The notes: generated by a model not told the origin, from the letters alone. Positions 50,316-60,027 are shown, counted from the stretch's first letter. The stretch: DNA of 64,000 bases from CAIVAT01 sp049317265 (GCA_049317265.1 JBMOIP010000001.1:251244-315243), one strand, 5' to 3'. Made by a program: numbers and translations.

Positions 50316-53300
50316 ATGTCCGAACCCATCCTGATGGCATTGGTGCAGCTCTTTGCCATCATCGCTGCCTCCGTCAAAAAAGAAGTATCTGAGAATTCCA
50401 GGAAGATCCTGGAGTCTTATCTCAAACAGCATCTGAATGTCAGCGAACTTTCCGAGTACCTCAAGCTCTTTGATGAACTCCATTTTTTTCATCAGCCGGA
50501 GGAGGAGAACCTCGCCATGGTGGATGTGAATGAACAGATTGCCAGCATCTGCGTTAAGGTGAACAAGGGACTTCACCAGCGGGACAAGATCCTGGTATTT
50601 GTCAAATTCATCGAATTTCTCGACGAAGGATTCACCGCCCAGCTGGCCGATCATCCGGAAGCAGGGAAGCTGGCCGACACCTATATCCGAACCATCGGGA
50701 GTTCCTTCAACCTCAGTGAGGCGGAGTTCAGTGAGACACTGAAATTTGTGACGGACTACGAGAACCTTTCGGCAACGACGCAAAATCTGCTTGTTGTGAC
50801 AGGAGAGGACGATAACCCCGGGAAAAGGTGCAAATTCCTTCCAAGGGAGCGGCTGAATGGCAAGATACTGATCCTGCACATCCCTTCCATAAACACCTAC
50901 CTTTGCAGGTATCTCGGAACCGACGAACTGCTGCTCAACGGCCATACCATATTTCCATACCGGTCCTTTTTATTTGACAAGGGATATATTCTCAAGAGTC
51001 AGAAAATCAATCCTGTATACTATTCAGATATCGTTTCAAAATTTCTCTTCCCCGGGGAAAATGCACACATTGTCTATACTGCCCGGGAGATCGAATTCCA
51101 CTTCAGGAACAGCAAAAACGGGATTCAGCCATTCAGTTTCCAGGCTGTTTCCGGCGAACTGATCGGGGTGATGGGTGGGAGCGGAGTCGGTAAATCAACG
51201 CTGCTCAATGTCCTGAACGGTAACATTGGTCTCGACCGGGGCGAAATCCTCATCAACGGACTCGATATCCGTAAGGAGGCTGAAAAATTGCGCGGCAGCA
51301 TTGGATTTGTCCCGCAGGATGACCTGCTGATTGAAGAACTCACCGTTTTCCAGAATTTGTATTATAATGCAAGGCTCTGTTTCGACGGTTTTGACGAAGA
51401 GCAGATCAAAAAGGCATGTTCGAAAACCCTTGCCGACATTGACCTTAAAGCCAGCAGCGACCTTAAAGTCGGGGATCCGCTCAACAAATTCATCAGCGGA
51501 GGACAGCGGAAACGGCTGAACATCGCACTGGAACTGATCCGTGAACCGTCGATCCTGTTTGCCGATGAGCCAACCTCAGGGCTCTCCTCCATGGATTCCG
51601 AAATGGTGATGCTCCTCCTCAAAGAGCAAACGCTTAAAGGCAAGCTGGTGATTGTCAATATTCACCAGCCGTCATCGGACATTTTCAAACTGTTCGACAA
51701 ACTCCTGATCATGGACAAGGGGGGCTACCCGATCTACTTCGGAAATCCGATCGATGCACTCACCTATTTCAAGACCATCAGCAATTTTGTGAACCCCGAG
51801 CAGAGCGAATGCCTCAGTTGCGGCTATGTGAATCCCGAACAGATCCTGCAGATCACCGAGGCGAAAACAGTGGATGAATACGGAAAAATGACCGGGCAGC
51901 GTAAGATCTCACCGGGTGACTGGTATGGCCATTTCCGGAAAAACATCCAGCCCGGACTAAAAACCGTAGTTGAGAAATTTGAGCTTCCCTGCTGTTTTTT
52001 CGAAATTCCCGGCAAATTCAAACAATTCAGGATTTTCAGCCTGAGAAATTTACTGTGCAAGATCACCAACCGTCAATACATGCTGATCAATTTGCTGGAG
52101 GCGCCCTTCCTGGCCGTTCTGCTGGCCTACCTGACAAGATACCGGTTTGGCGATCAGTACATCTTCGGCGACAACCGGAACCTCGTACCGTACCTCTTCA
52201 TGAGTGTGGTGGTCTCGCTGTTCCTGGGCATGATGGTGAGCGCGGAAGAGATCATCAAAGACCGGCGGATTCTTAAGCGGGAGGCTTTTCTTCACCTGAG
52301 CCGGTTCAGTTACCTTAATTCGAAGATTGTCCTCCTGTTTGTGCTATCTGCTATTCAATCGTTGCTCTATGTCGTGGCTGGAAACCTGATCCTTGGGATT
52401 CATGGCATGACCCTCTCTTACTGGCTGATCCTGTTTGCCACCTCCTGCTTTGCCAACATTGTCGGGCTGAACATCTCTTCAGGGTTAAATTCGGTCGTGG
52501 CGATCTACATCCTGATCCCGTTCATCCTGGTTCCACAGTTGCTGCTGAGCGGTACGATCGTTCCATTCGACTATCTGAATCCGGCCATTGCCTCACGGGA
52601 GTACGTCCCGATGGTGGGAAACATGATGACCTCGCGCTGGACATTTGAAGCGCTGGCTGTTGAACAGTTCAGGAACAATGAATATGAAAAGGTGTTTTAC
52701 CCTTACGACAAGGAGATCTCTCATTACTCCTATGTCACCGCTTACGTGATCCCCGCGCTGAAGTCGGAACTCGACGAATGCGAACGAAACATCGTGAAAA
52801 GGAGCGATCCGGAAAAGACGGCTGCGCTCCTGGAGATCCTTAAAAATGAGATTCCCTCTTTGCAAAAGGGCGCGGGTTTTAAATCGTTTCCGTATCTGCC
52901 GGGATTGTCGGAGAAATTGTTGAATGATTCGATCGTTCAGAATACAAAGTCATACCTCGATTCCCTGAGCAGGTTCTACTCTTCCAGGCTGAGTGCGGTC
53001 ACCGCCAGGCGGGATGCCACCTGGGAAACACTCAGGAATCGCCTGGGCGGGGATGGTGTTTACCGTTTCAAGCAGGACTACTACAATGAAAATCTTGCAG
53101 ACCTGGTGTTGAATAAAGGCGCTGAAAACAAGATTGTTGCCGGAAACGGAAAGCTATTTCAAAAGAAGGATCCTGTCTTTATGGAACCAGCATCTCATGA
53201 CGGTCGTGCCCATTTTTATGCTCCCGTCAAAATTATTGGCAACTGGCAAATAGATACTTTCTGGTTCAACTTCTTTGTCATCTGGCTGATGTCGTTTGTG

Positions 53301-53381
53301 CTCTACCTCACCCTGCTGCATGATACCCTGAGAAAAACCATTGATTTTTTCGGTGAATTGAAGTTCGGAAAATCCAGGTGA
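50316..53381 (+). CDS. ABCG-type ABC transporter (ATPase-permease fusion) with TerB-like N-terminus
   Basis: A 1021-residue protein. Residues 1-130 form a TerB-like helical domain (MALVQLFAIIAASVKKEVSE, VNKGLHQRDKILVFVKFIEFL). About 150-260 is a beta-rich linker with an FHA-like feel. The ATPase has Walker A GGSGVGKST (287-295), signature SGGQRKRLNIALEL and Walker B ILFADEPTSGL. The membrane half starts near 590 and holds about six helices with a long loop before the last one. The order ATPase then membrane domain is that of ABCG/White exporters. A half-transporter that would dimerise; the substrate is unknown. Confidence 0.85.
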   Translation: MSEPILMALVQLFAIIAASVKKEVSENSRKILESYLKQHLNVSELSEYLKLFDELHFFHQPEEENLAMVDVNEQIASICVKVNKGLHQRDKILVFVKFIEFLDEGFTAQLADHPEAGKLADTYIRTIGSSFNLSEAEFSETLKFVTDYENLSATTQNLLVVTGEDDNPGKRCKFLPRERLNGKILILHIPSINTYLCRYLGTDELLLNGHTIFPYRSFLFDKGYILKSQKINPVYYSDIVSKFLFPGENAHIVYTAREIEFHFRNSKNGIQPFSFQAVSGELIGVMGGSGVGKSTLLNVLNGNIGLDRGEILINGLDIRKEAEKLRGSIGFVPQDDLLIEELTVFQNLYYNARLCFDGFDEEQIKKACSKTLADIDLKASSDLKVGDPLNKFISGGQRKRLNIALELIREPSILFADEPTSGLSSMDSEMVMLLLKEQTLKGKLVIVNIHQPSSDIFKLFDKLLIMDKGGYPIYFGNPIDALTYFKTISNFVNPEQSECLSCGYVNPEQILQITEAKTVDEYGKMTGQRKISPGDWYGHFRKNIQPGLKTVVEKFELPCCFFEIPGKFKQFRIFSLRNLLCKITNRQYMLINLLEAPFLAVLLAYLTRYRFGDQYIFGDNRNLVPYLFMSVVVSLFLGMMVSAEEIIKDRRILKREAFLHLSRFSYLNSKIVLLFVLSAIQSLLYVVAGNLILGIHGMTLSYWLILFATSCFANIVGLNISSGLNSVVAIYILIPFILVPQLLLSGTIVPFDYLNPAIASREYVPMVGNMMTSRWTFEALAVEQFRNNEYEKVFYPYDKEISHYSYVTAYVIPALKSELDECERNIVKRSDPEKTAALLEILKNEIPSLQKGAGFKSFPYLPGLSEKLLNDSIVQNTKSYLDSLSRFYSSRLSAVTARRDATWETLRNRLGGDGVYRFKQDYYNENLADLVLNKGAENKIVAGNGKLFQKKDPVFMEPASHDGRAHFYAPVKIIGNWQIDTFWFNFFVIWLMSFVLYLTLLHDTLRKTIDFFGELKFGKSR

Positions 53382-53404
53382 AAGTTTTAGAAGGATGCAA
53401 TTTG

Positions 53405-53674
53405 TCAATGAAATGACAATGTTTCAGCAAGCTGAGATTTTCCCAAAGCAAGTAAAAACTCAGGAGCGAAGTCAGCTTCATTATCCCAGGTTATAGTATT
53501 TAACCTGATTTTAAATGATTTGAAGTAATTGACAGATCTCAATGGTTCAAATATCTTACGATGATCTGAGTAAATGGTACTCTTTAAATCAACCTGAAAA
53601 TCATCATTGTTACTAAAGAACAGGTGTATTTTAAAATCCTCCAGATACTCGGCATTTACTACATCCAATATCAT
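53405..53674 (-). CDS. DUF2442 family small protein
   Basis: An 89-residue protein with the DUF2442 pattern: YLEDFKIHLFFSNNDDFQVDL, then FEPLRSVNYFKSFKIRLNTITWDNEADFAPEFLL. Genes of this family often lie next to DUF4160 partners and are suspected toxin-antitoxin or regulatory elements; no DUF4160 partner is adjacent here. I chose ATG 53674; upstream frame to 53746 runs into a palindromic repeat. Confidence 0.8.
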   Translation of the reverse strand: MILDVVNAEYLEDFKIHLFFSNNDDFQVDLKSTIYSDHRKIFEPLRSVNYFKSFKIRLNTITWDNEADFAPEFLLALGKSQLAETLSFH

Positions 53675-54005
53675 GACACTAATTATTACTATATTACCAG
53701 TTGGTTGCATTGCCAGATCAGACTGACTCGTGCCGTAGGCACACAATATGGGTAGAAAGTTAATTTCGTATAGCGATATCTCGTCCCGGACGGGACGAAA
53801 TTCTTCATGTACACCCCTTAGCTACCCATCTCGGGTCCCTCCGGGACCGGTTATCACAAAAAAGATGTATGCAGATATTTTAATAGATTGTGGTCCATCA
53901 ATTTCATGAAAATAATAATGCCTAAAAATATGCACAATTCTGGCATATAGTCAGTTTATTGCAAAGTTAAGGAAAAAAGCAGAAATTTACTCCAACATCA
54001 GTTTT
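53675..54005. repeat. Gene-free stretch with three small palindromes
   Basis: Perfect hairpins at 53730-53742 (GTGCC-GTA-GGCAC), 53782-53797 (CGTCCCG-GA-CGGGACG) and 53834-53848 (GGTCCC-TCC-GGGACC) are set in an AT-rich background with no reading frame of interest. They resemble dispersed palindromic intergenic elements (REP-like). No T-tracts follow, so they are not typical terminators. Confidence 0.65.
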
Positions 54006-54923
54006 TTAAAGCCCGTTGCACCGGATGATCTCCAATTCGTTCAAGCTGAAAACCCCGGTTTTGAAAAGCTTCTGGTATTGTTCTGAAACTCCGTCGCCGA
54101 AAACCAGCACATCGTCGGTGTTGATGGTGACTTTGATCCCATGATCGAACAAGATCCGGATGGGATGGGTTTTGTACGAGCGGACCCTTTTTAATTTGAT
54201 GTTGCTGGTGGGGCAAACATTCAGGGGGATATGGTGATCGGCAAGCCACCTCATAACTTCGGGGGAATCAGCAGCGCCAATGCCGTGCTGCACGGCGTCC
54301 AGCTCCAGCGTCTCCACCGCCTCTTTCACCGAGTCGGCTGAACCAAACTCCCCTGCATGTGCCTTGCATTTCATTCCCCGGCTCCTGGCAAAACGATATA
54401 ACTCTTTGAAATTCATGATGGGCTGGGCAAATTCATCATCGTAAAGGTCGATCGACTTAAAATAGTTGAGATCAAGGAAGGGTTCAAAGGAGGCGAGCAG
54501 CAGTCTTACGGATTTATTCCGCGGAAAACCCAACTCCGGGAGAAATTCAATATCGGGGGCAACTTCCCGGTGATAGTGACTTAAAACCTTGACGATCTTT
54601 TCTGCCGGCACATGGAATATTGACCCGAACATCACATCGATGCTCATTTCAAGCCTTGTGATACCGTCAAATTTTGCCTGCAGGAAGGCGGCCTCCACGG
54701 CTTTCTCGAATGCGCCTGGCATCTGGAAAAAGGGTCGCAAGGAGGTACCGATCCACTGGTTCAAATCTCCGATTCCGGTGTTTTGTGCCCTGAAAGCGGG
54801 GATTTTGCTGCCAAGGTGTTTTTCAATAACCGACCGTTGCCCGCCCAGCAGGCAATGGTTGTGGAGGTCACTTTTTGGAAGTGAACGCAAACTCCTGAGA
54901 TCCATTGATTCTATCCGTTGCAC
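54006..54923 (-). CDS. Adenosine deaminase-like amidohydrolase
   Basis: A 305-residue amidohydrolase-fold enzyme with metal and active-site motifs in the adenosine deaminase order: KSDLHNHCLLGG (His21, His23), KAHAGEFG (His and catalytic Glu), DAVQHGIGA, and TINTDDVLVFG (Asp pair). It should deaminate adenosine or a related purine or aminoacyl nucleoside to release ammonia. It is shorter than typical ADA (about 330-350), so substrate specificity is open. The start overlaps the dipeptidase stop by 13 bases; Met7 at 54905 is an alternative. Confidence 0.85.
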   Translation of the reverse strand: MQRIESMDLRSLRSLPKSDLHNHCLLGGQRSVIEKHLGSKIPAFRAQNTGIGDLNQWIGTSLRPFFQMPGAFEKAVEAAFLQAKFDGITRLEMSIDVMFGSIFHVPAEKIVKVLSHYHREVAPDIEFLPELGFPRNKSVRLLLASFEPFLDLNYFKSIDLYDDEFAQPIMNFKELYRFARSRGMKCKAHAGEFGSADSVKEAVETLELDAVQHGIGAADSPEVMRWLADHHIPLNVCPTSNIKLKRVRSYKTHPIRILFDHGIKVTINTDDVLVFGDGVSEQYQKLFKTGVFSLNELEIIRCNGL

Positions 54924-56158
54924 CGGCAGCTAAGCTTGTATTTTTGGGCTACTTTATCCGTTTTTTTCATCACCCGCATGAGGTTTCCGCCCCATATTTT
55001 TTTAATCTCAGTTTTCGAATATCCCCTTTTCACAAGTTCAAGGGTGATGTTCCCCATTTCACTTACATCGAAGCAGCCGTCAACGCCGCCGCCGCCATCA
55101 AAATCGGTCCCGATCCCCACATAGTCGATCCCCGCCACTTTAACGATATGGTCGATATGGTCCACCACATCTGAAACGTTTGCCAGTTTTTCAGGATATA
55201 GGTCGTCGAGGGAATTCCATGCAGCCCGGGCTGCTTTCATCTCGGTTTCACTGAGGGTGTCGAAATTTCTGAATTTCTTTCGTATGGCAGCCCTTGCAGA
55301 ATCCCTTGCCGGATTCGGATCAGGTGTTTTTACATAATCGCTGAGGATGCACATCTGGATCACCCCGCCATTTTTTGCAATAGCTTTAAGCAGATCGTCG
55401 GAGAGGTTCCTGGGGTTGTTGCACAACGCTTTGGCACAGGAGTGCGAAGCGATGACCGGGGCTTTTGTAAAGGACAATACATCCCTCAGCGCTTTATCTG
55501 AAATGTGTGAAACATCCACCATCATGCCTACATGGTTCATCTCCTGCACCACTTCATAACCATACTGGCTCAGCCCGTTGTGTTCGGTGCTGTCGGTGGA
55601 GGAATCACAGATGTCGTTGTTTTTGGTGTGGCACAGGGTGATGTATCTCGATCCGCGGAGGTAGAAGGTGCTGATCAGCGACAGATCCCTCCCGATGGCA
55701 TAACCATTTTCGATGCCGGTGAAAATTGCCCGTTTGTGCAGCTTTTTCAAACGGATTGCATCGCCGGGTGTTACGGCCAGTTCTGCCAGGTCGCTGTTTC
55801 TCGCTACAGCAGCGGCAATGGTATCAAACAACATGAGTGCCCGCAACCTTACCTTTTCGTTTCCTTCAGGCGTACGCGGCCCCTGGGAGACAAACACGGC
55901 AAAAAAGGATCCGTCCATCCCGCCAGTCTTCATCCTGGGGAAATCGATTTTTGAATGATCTTTGCGGGCATCATGTTTAACAGAGAGATCAAATCCTGGC
56001 TGAGTCAACTGGAGAGGAGTATCTGTGTGGGAGTCAATGGTTAACACTTCCCGGTGGATTTCGGCTGCCTTTTTTGCGAGATCATCAGGGTTATTGCCTG
56101 CTGAACCAGCCAGCGATGAAAAAAAACAAAAAACCAATGGTATTACAATTCGCTTCAT
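54911..56158 (-). CDS. M19 (renal/membrane type) dipeptidase, exported
   Basis: A 415-residue protein with an N-terminal signal peptide (cut near SAGNN). M19 motifs: LTIDSHTDTP (first His-x-Asp), IFTGIENGYAIG (bridging Glu), MMVDVSHIS and VIASHS (His ligands), and VGIGTDFDGGGGV. Two zinc ions cleave dipeptides, including D-amino acid ones. It is translationally linked with the adenosine-deaminase-like gene and follows pdxJ by six bases. Confidence 0.9.
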   Translation of the reverse strand: MKRIVIPLVFCFFSSLAGSAGNNPDDLAKKAAEIHREVLTIDSHTDTPLQLTQPGFDLSVKHDARKDHSKIDFPRMKTGGMDGSFFAVFVSQGPRTPEGNEKVRLRALMLFDTIAAAVARNSDLAELAVTPGDAIRLKKLHKRAIFTGIENGYAIGRDLSLISTFYLRGSRYITLCHTKNNDICDSSTDSTEHNGLSQYGYEVVQEMNHVGMMVDVSHISDKALRDVLSFTKAPVIASHSCAKALCNNPRNLSDDLLKAIAKNGGVIQMCILSDYVKTPDPNPARDSARAAIRKKFRNFDTLSETEMKAARAAWNSLDDLYPEKLANVSDVVDHIDHIVKVAGIDYVGIGTDFDGGGGVDGCFDVSEMGNITLELVKRGYSKTEIKKIWGGNLMRVMKKTDKVAQKYKLSCRCNG

Positions 56159-56164
56159 CAGAAA

Positions 56165-56881
56165 TTATTTAGCCAGTTGCCTCAAATATAGTTGGATAGT
56201 ATTCTCAAGCCCGTAGTACAGGGCATCGCAGATCAGGGCGTGTCCGATGGAGACTTCCAGCAACCCGGGTATGTTGTCCGAAAAATATCGAAGGTTCTCA
56301 AGGCTGAGGTCGTGGCCGGCGTTGATGCCGAGTCCCGATTCGAGCGCAGCATTGGCCGCGGCGATGTAAGGATGGATGGCTGCTTCACGCCCCGAGGGAT
56401 AATACTTTGCATAAGCTTCCGTATAGAGTTCTATCCGGTCGGTGCCCGTTTGAGCTGCCTGTTTCACCATCATCGGATCCGGTTCAATAAAAATGGAGGT
56501 TCGGATACCCTGCTGGTGAAACCTGGCAATGACCTCTGTAAGAAATTGACAATGCTTTATGGTATCCCATCCGGCGTTCGATGTCAGCGCGCCGGGAGGG
56601 TCGGGAACCAGGGTTACCTGCGCCGGGCACACTTTCAATACAAGGTCAATGAATGCTTCGGAAGGATATCCTTCAATGTTAAACTCAGTGGTTACAATGG
56701 GTTGAATATCCAACACATCTTTGTAGCGGATGTGTCGTTCATCAGGTCTCGGGTGGACCGTAATTCCCTGTGCGCCAAACCGTTCACAGTCAAGGGCGGT
56801 TTTCACGAGGTTGGGGAGATCGCCACCGCGTGCATTCCGCAAGGTGGCGATTTTATTGATATTAACGCTGAGTTTGGTCAT
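56165..56881 (-). CDS. pdxJ: Pyridoxine 5'-phosphate synthase
   Basis: A 238-residue TIM-barrel enzyme that joins 1-deoxyxylulose 5-phosphate with 3-amino-2-oxopropyl phosphate to give pyridoxine 5'-phosphate. Motifs: LSVNINKIATLRNARGG, GITVHPRPDERHI, EFNIEGYP, TLVPD, SIFIEPD, RIELYTEAYA, GINAGHDLSLEN and EVSIGHALI. Start ATG 56881 was chosen over an upstream ATG because it gives the family's N-terminus and lies 18 bases after a promoter box. Confidence 0.95.
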   Translation of the reverse strand: MTKLSVNINKIATLRNARGGDLPNLVKTALDCERFGAQGITVHPRPDERHIRYKDVLDIQPIVTTEFNIEGYPSEAFIDLVLKVCPAQVTLVPDPPGALTSNAGWDTIKHCQFLTEVIARFHQQGIRTSIFIEPDPMMVKQAAQTGTDRIELYTEAYAKYYPSGREAAIHPYIAAANAALESGLGINAGHDLSLENLRYFSDNIPGLLEVSIGHALICDALYYGLENTIQLYLRQLAK

Positions 56882-56898
56882 TGATGGATGGTTTGTTG

Positions 56899-56906
56899 CA
56901 AAGCTA
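56899..56906 (-). promoter_or_regulatory. -7 box of pdxJ
   Basis: On the minus strand TAGCTTTG, with TTTG 17 bases upstream. It drives the pdxJ, dipeptidase, deaminase operon. Confidence 0.6.
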
Positions 56907-56962
56907 CGATAAAACTCAAAAAGCAAAGGGAATTATAGTTTCCCAAATCTCCGGGTTTTTTA

Positions 56963-56970
56963 TACTTTTG
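56963..56970 (+). promoter_or_regulatory. -7 box of dtd
   Basis: TACTTTTG matches TAnnTTTG; it lies 46 bases before the TTG start of dtd. Divergent from the pdxJ promoter. Confidence 0.5.
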
Positions 56971-57015
56971 GCATTGAATGTTCAGGTCTAACTGTTCACC
57001 TTCAATACTTCCTAT

Positions 57016-57471
57016 TTGAGAGTCGTTATTCAACGTGTTTCGCAGGCCTCCGTTATGGTTGCCGCTGATATCACCGGGCAGATCGCTGAGGGTTTGCTGA
57101 TCCTCCTTGGAATTGAGGAGGCCGACAATGCAGAGGATATCGATTGGTTGTGTACCAAAATAGTCAATTTAAGAATATTCAATGACGGCGAAGGAGTGAT
57201 GAACCATTCCATATTAAATACGGCGGGCGATATCCTCCTGGTAAGCCAGTTTACGCTGCACGCCGGCACGCGCAAAGGCAACAGACCCTCCTACATCCGT
57301 GCAGCCAGGCCGGAAACAGCCACTCCATTATATGAAGCTTCCATTCACCGGTTGGAGGAACTGCTCGGGAAAAAGGTACACACCGGAATTTTCGGAGCCA
57401 TGATGCAGGTTTCCCTTGTAAATGATGGACCGGTTACGATCATCATCGATTCGAAACAAAGAGAATTTTAA
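57016..57471 (+). CDS. dtd: D-aminoacyl-tRNA deacylase
   Basis: A 151-residue enzyme that removes D-amino acids from mischarged tRNA. Motifs: MRVVIQRVSQASV at the start, LLVSQFTLHA (the SQFTL active-site motif), KGNRPSY, and NDGPVTIIIDS (Gly-cisPro-type region). The start is TTG: it gives exactly the canonical N-terminus and no ATG fits. The length is normal. Confidence 0.95.
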   Translation: MRVVIQRVSQASVMVAADITGQIAEGLLILLGIEEADNAEDIDWLCTKIVNLRIFNDGEGVMNHSILNTAGDILLVSQFTLHAGTRKGNRPSYIRAARPETATPLYEASIHRLEELLGKKVHTGIFGAMMQVSLVNDGPVTIIIDSKQREF

Positions 57472-57581
57472 GTAAAAATTAGGTTTATATATAAATTATT
57501 ATCACCTTTGGAATTGTTAAACGCCAGGATAAGCCATGGAAAATGTAACAGGACTTCTTCTTTGTAAACTGCGTGCACCTC

Positions 57582-59915
57582 ATGATGAAATCTGACCTGA
57601 AGCTTGGAATTGACCGTAATAAGGACGGTGCAGGTGCCTTTGACCGGTATGAGGAGATCATTCGGTCTATGTTCAGCCTGAGCGGTGATGCCATCCTCAT
57701 CGTTGGCGGGGCAGGCTGCCTGGTGATGGAGGCCAACAGGGTATGCCATGATATGCTGGGGTATTCCCTTAATAAATTGATTGGAACCTCCATGCAGCTC
57801 ATCATGCCTGATTTCTCTTCAATTGAGGTCGACAGTGGCGTTACAAAGGCGAAGATTTACAGCAGGGAGTCCACCTGGAAAAGAAACGACGGGCACGACC
57901 TGCCAGTATGGATTACCCTTAAAAAAACCCTTACTGCAGGTGAGCCGGTCTATTTGATTATTGCACGCGACTTGCATGAAATTAAGCAGAAGGAACAGGA
58001 ACTGAAAGCCAGTGATGAACGATACCAGGACCTGGTTGAAAACAGCGGCGAAGGTTTCGGAATGGTGGATACCGACGAAAAATTCACCTTTGTCAACCCT
58101 GCTGCCTGCGAAATATTCGGGTTACCGGCACAGGAACTTGTCGGAAAGGGCCTGGATGAATTCCTTGACCCACATTCGGTTGACGAAATAAAGCATCAGA
58201 CTTCCCTCCGCAAGGAGGGGATGAAAAGCATGTATGAGCTTGAGATCATCCGGTTGGATGGCGAAAGAAGATGGATAATTGTTACCGCAACCCCACAGCA
58301 CAACACAGAAGGTAAATTTACCGGGACATTTGGAATTTTCCGTGATATAACCCAGCGTAAACTGGCAGAGACCAAGGTTCGTGAGAGCGAACAGCGTCTG
58401 CATGAAATCGTAGAGCTCACCAATGACTGGATATGGGAAATCGATCCGTCATGGAAGTATTCGTTCGTTTCACCGAAAATATTCGATATCCTCGGATATC
58501 TCCCGGATGAGATGATCGGGAGGTCTCCTTTTGATTTTCTGATGCCGCAGGATGTTGCAAAGGTCAAGGAGGGTGTTCGTGGCATGGTCCATCAGTTTAA
58601 ACCGCTCAATGCCATCATCAACAGGGCTATCCACAAGGATGGGCATATCGTATATCTTGAAACGTCGGGCATCGCAATATTTAATGAGCAGGGAGAATAC
58701 AAAGGATACAGGGGCGCCGACCGGGACGTTACGTTACGCAAGCTATATGAGCGCGAACTGATCGTTGCCAAGGAGAAAGCAGAAGAGTCAGACAGGTTGA
58801 AATCTTCGATCCTGTCAAACATGAGCCATGAGTTCCGGACCCCGTTGAACGGAATCCTCGGATTTGCCGAAATCCTGAAGGAGGAGCTTGGCAAAAGTGA
58901 ATACGAAAGCATGATCGACAACATCTTCAACTCGGGCAAGCGCCTGATGTCGACGTTGAATTCCATCATCATGCTGTCGCAGCTCGAAGGTGGAAAAATT
59001 ACCATCAGCAGGAAAGTGGTTGACCTGGAGACATCGATGCTCGCAGTCGTCAAATCAATGGAGTCCCTTATTGCTGAAAAAAGTATCTATCTCCGTACAA
59101 ATTGGCTAAGGCCGTTCTCAGTCATAACCGATGAAAATCTTCTGAACCAGCTCCTTCACCAGATTCTCGACAATGCCATCAAATTTACCGACCAGGGAGG
59201 AATTACCATAGAAACCAGGGAAGTCGTGGAGTCGGGAAAGGACTGGATTGTACTAACGATCTCCGATACAGGTATAGGCATCGATAAAAAATACTACAAT
59301 TTGATTTTCCAGGAGTTCCGACAGGTAAGTGAGGGTTTCGGGAGGAAGTACCAGGGAAGTGGGATCGGTCTCTCCATCAGTATGAAAATCATAGAGTTGC
59401 TCAATGGGAGAATCTCCATTGAAAGCGAAACCGGCAAGGGTTCGAGTTTTTCAATCTGGCTCCCCAACGAAAAGGCGCCGGAGATGCTGAAAGAACCGGG
59501 AATTTCCAGGGGTACACTACCGGCAAAAGGAAAGGGTGGAACAACCCATTTACCAATTATCCTTCTTGTGGAGGATAACCTTGTCAACAAAGAGCTTACA
59601 ACGCTTTTCCTGAGGAATATCTGCCAGGTTGAATATGCCCCGGATGGAGAAACAGCCATCAAAATGGCTGGCAGCCGGCAGTACCGGGTCATCCTGATGG
59701 ATATCAATCTTGGATATGGAATGAATGGCCTTGATGCTACCCGTGAAATCCGGCATATTCCCGGATATGAACTAACCCCTGTAATTGCTGTCACCGGGTA
59801 CACCATGGCAGAAGACACGGAACAACTCTATGCAGCCGGATGTACCGGACACATAACCAAGCCGTTTAACAAGCAAACATTACTAACCATGATCCAAAAC
59901 CTGCTTCATGCATAG
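57582..59915 (+). CDS. Multi-PAS hybrid histidine kinase with C-terminal receiver
   Basis: A 777-residue cytoplasmic sensor; no transmembrane helix was seen. Three PAS domains cover about 20-130, 145-265 and 275-395 (each ends in a PAC-like block such as GTFGIFRDITQRKLAE). HisKA has NMSHEFRTPLNGILGFAE (His416). The ATPase has ILDNAIKFTDQGG (N-box), SDTGIGIDKKYYNLIF and GSGIGLSIS. The receiver begins at about 655 (PIILLVEDNLVNKE), with phospho-acceptor Asp707 in ILMDINLGYGMNG and Lys in ITKPFN. Start ATG 57582 is preferred to the GTG at 57573. An orphan kinase that senses a small molecule or redox state. Confidence 0.9.
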   Translation: MMKSDLKLGIDRNKDGAGAFDRYEEIIRSMFSLSGDAILIVGGAGCLVMEANRVCHDMLGYSLNKLIGTSMQLIMPDFSSIEVDSGVTKAKIYSRESTWKRNDGHDLPVWITLKKTLTAGEPVYLIIARDLHEIKQKEQELKASDERYQDLVENSGEGFGMVDTDEKFTFVNPAACEIFGLPAQELVGKGLDEFLDPHSVDEIKHQTSLRKEGMKSMYELEIIRLDGERRWIIVTATPQHNTEGKFTGTFGIFRDITQRKLAETKVRESEQRLHEIVELTNDWIWEIDPSWKYSFVSPKIFDILGYLPDEMIGRSPFDFLMPQDVAKVKEGVRGMVHQFKPLNAIINRAIHKDGHIVYLETSGIAIFNEQGEYKGYRGADRDVTLRKLYERELIVAKEKAEESDRLKSSILSNMSHEFRTPLNGILGFAEILKEELGKSEYESMIDNIFNSGKRLMSTLNSIIMLSQLEGGKITISRKVVDLETSMLAVVKSMESLIAEKSIYLRTNWLRPFSVITDENLLNQLLHQILDNAIKFTDQGGITIETREVVESGKDWIVLTISDTGIGIDKKYYNLIFQEFRQVSEGFGRKYQGSGIGLSISMKIIELLNGRISIESETGKGSSFSIWLPNEKAPEMLKEPGISRGTLPAKGKGGTTHLPIILLVEDNLVNKELTTLFLRNICQVEYAPDGETAIKMAGSRQYRVILMDINLGYGMNGLDATREIRHIPGYELTPVIAVTGYTMAEDTEQLYAAGCTGHITKPFNKQTLLTMIQNLLHA

Positions 59916-59954
59916 CAGCCGGTTGTACCTTAACAAAAAATTAACAGATTTCCA

Positions 59955-59985
59955 TTGCACATAAAAAAAACTTAATGTAATTTTG
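59955..59985 (+). promoter_or_regulatory. Promoter of the small secreted protein gene
   Basis: TTG at 59955-59957, a 20-base gap, then TAATTTTG at 59978-59985. Boxes and spacing both fit the Bacteroidota consensus; the ATG is at 60028. Confidence 0.7.
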
Positions 59986-60027
59986 TACAATTCTAAATTA
60001 GTTCATAAACACTAAACCCCTTATACC

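Noticed and set aside
49755..50945. A 396-codon minus-strand reading frame
   Set aside because: It lies antisense to the lipoprotein gene, crosses its terminator, and runs into the ABCG gene; the + strand genes have clear signatures.
56192..56884. A 230-codon + strand reading frame
   Set aside because: Antisense shadow of pdxJ, which has a full set of family motifs.
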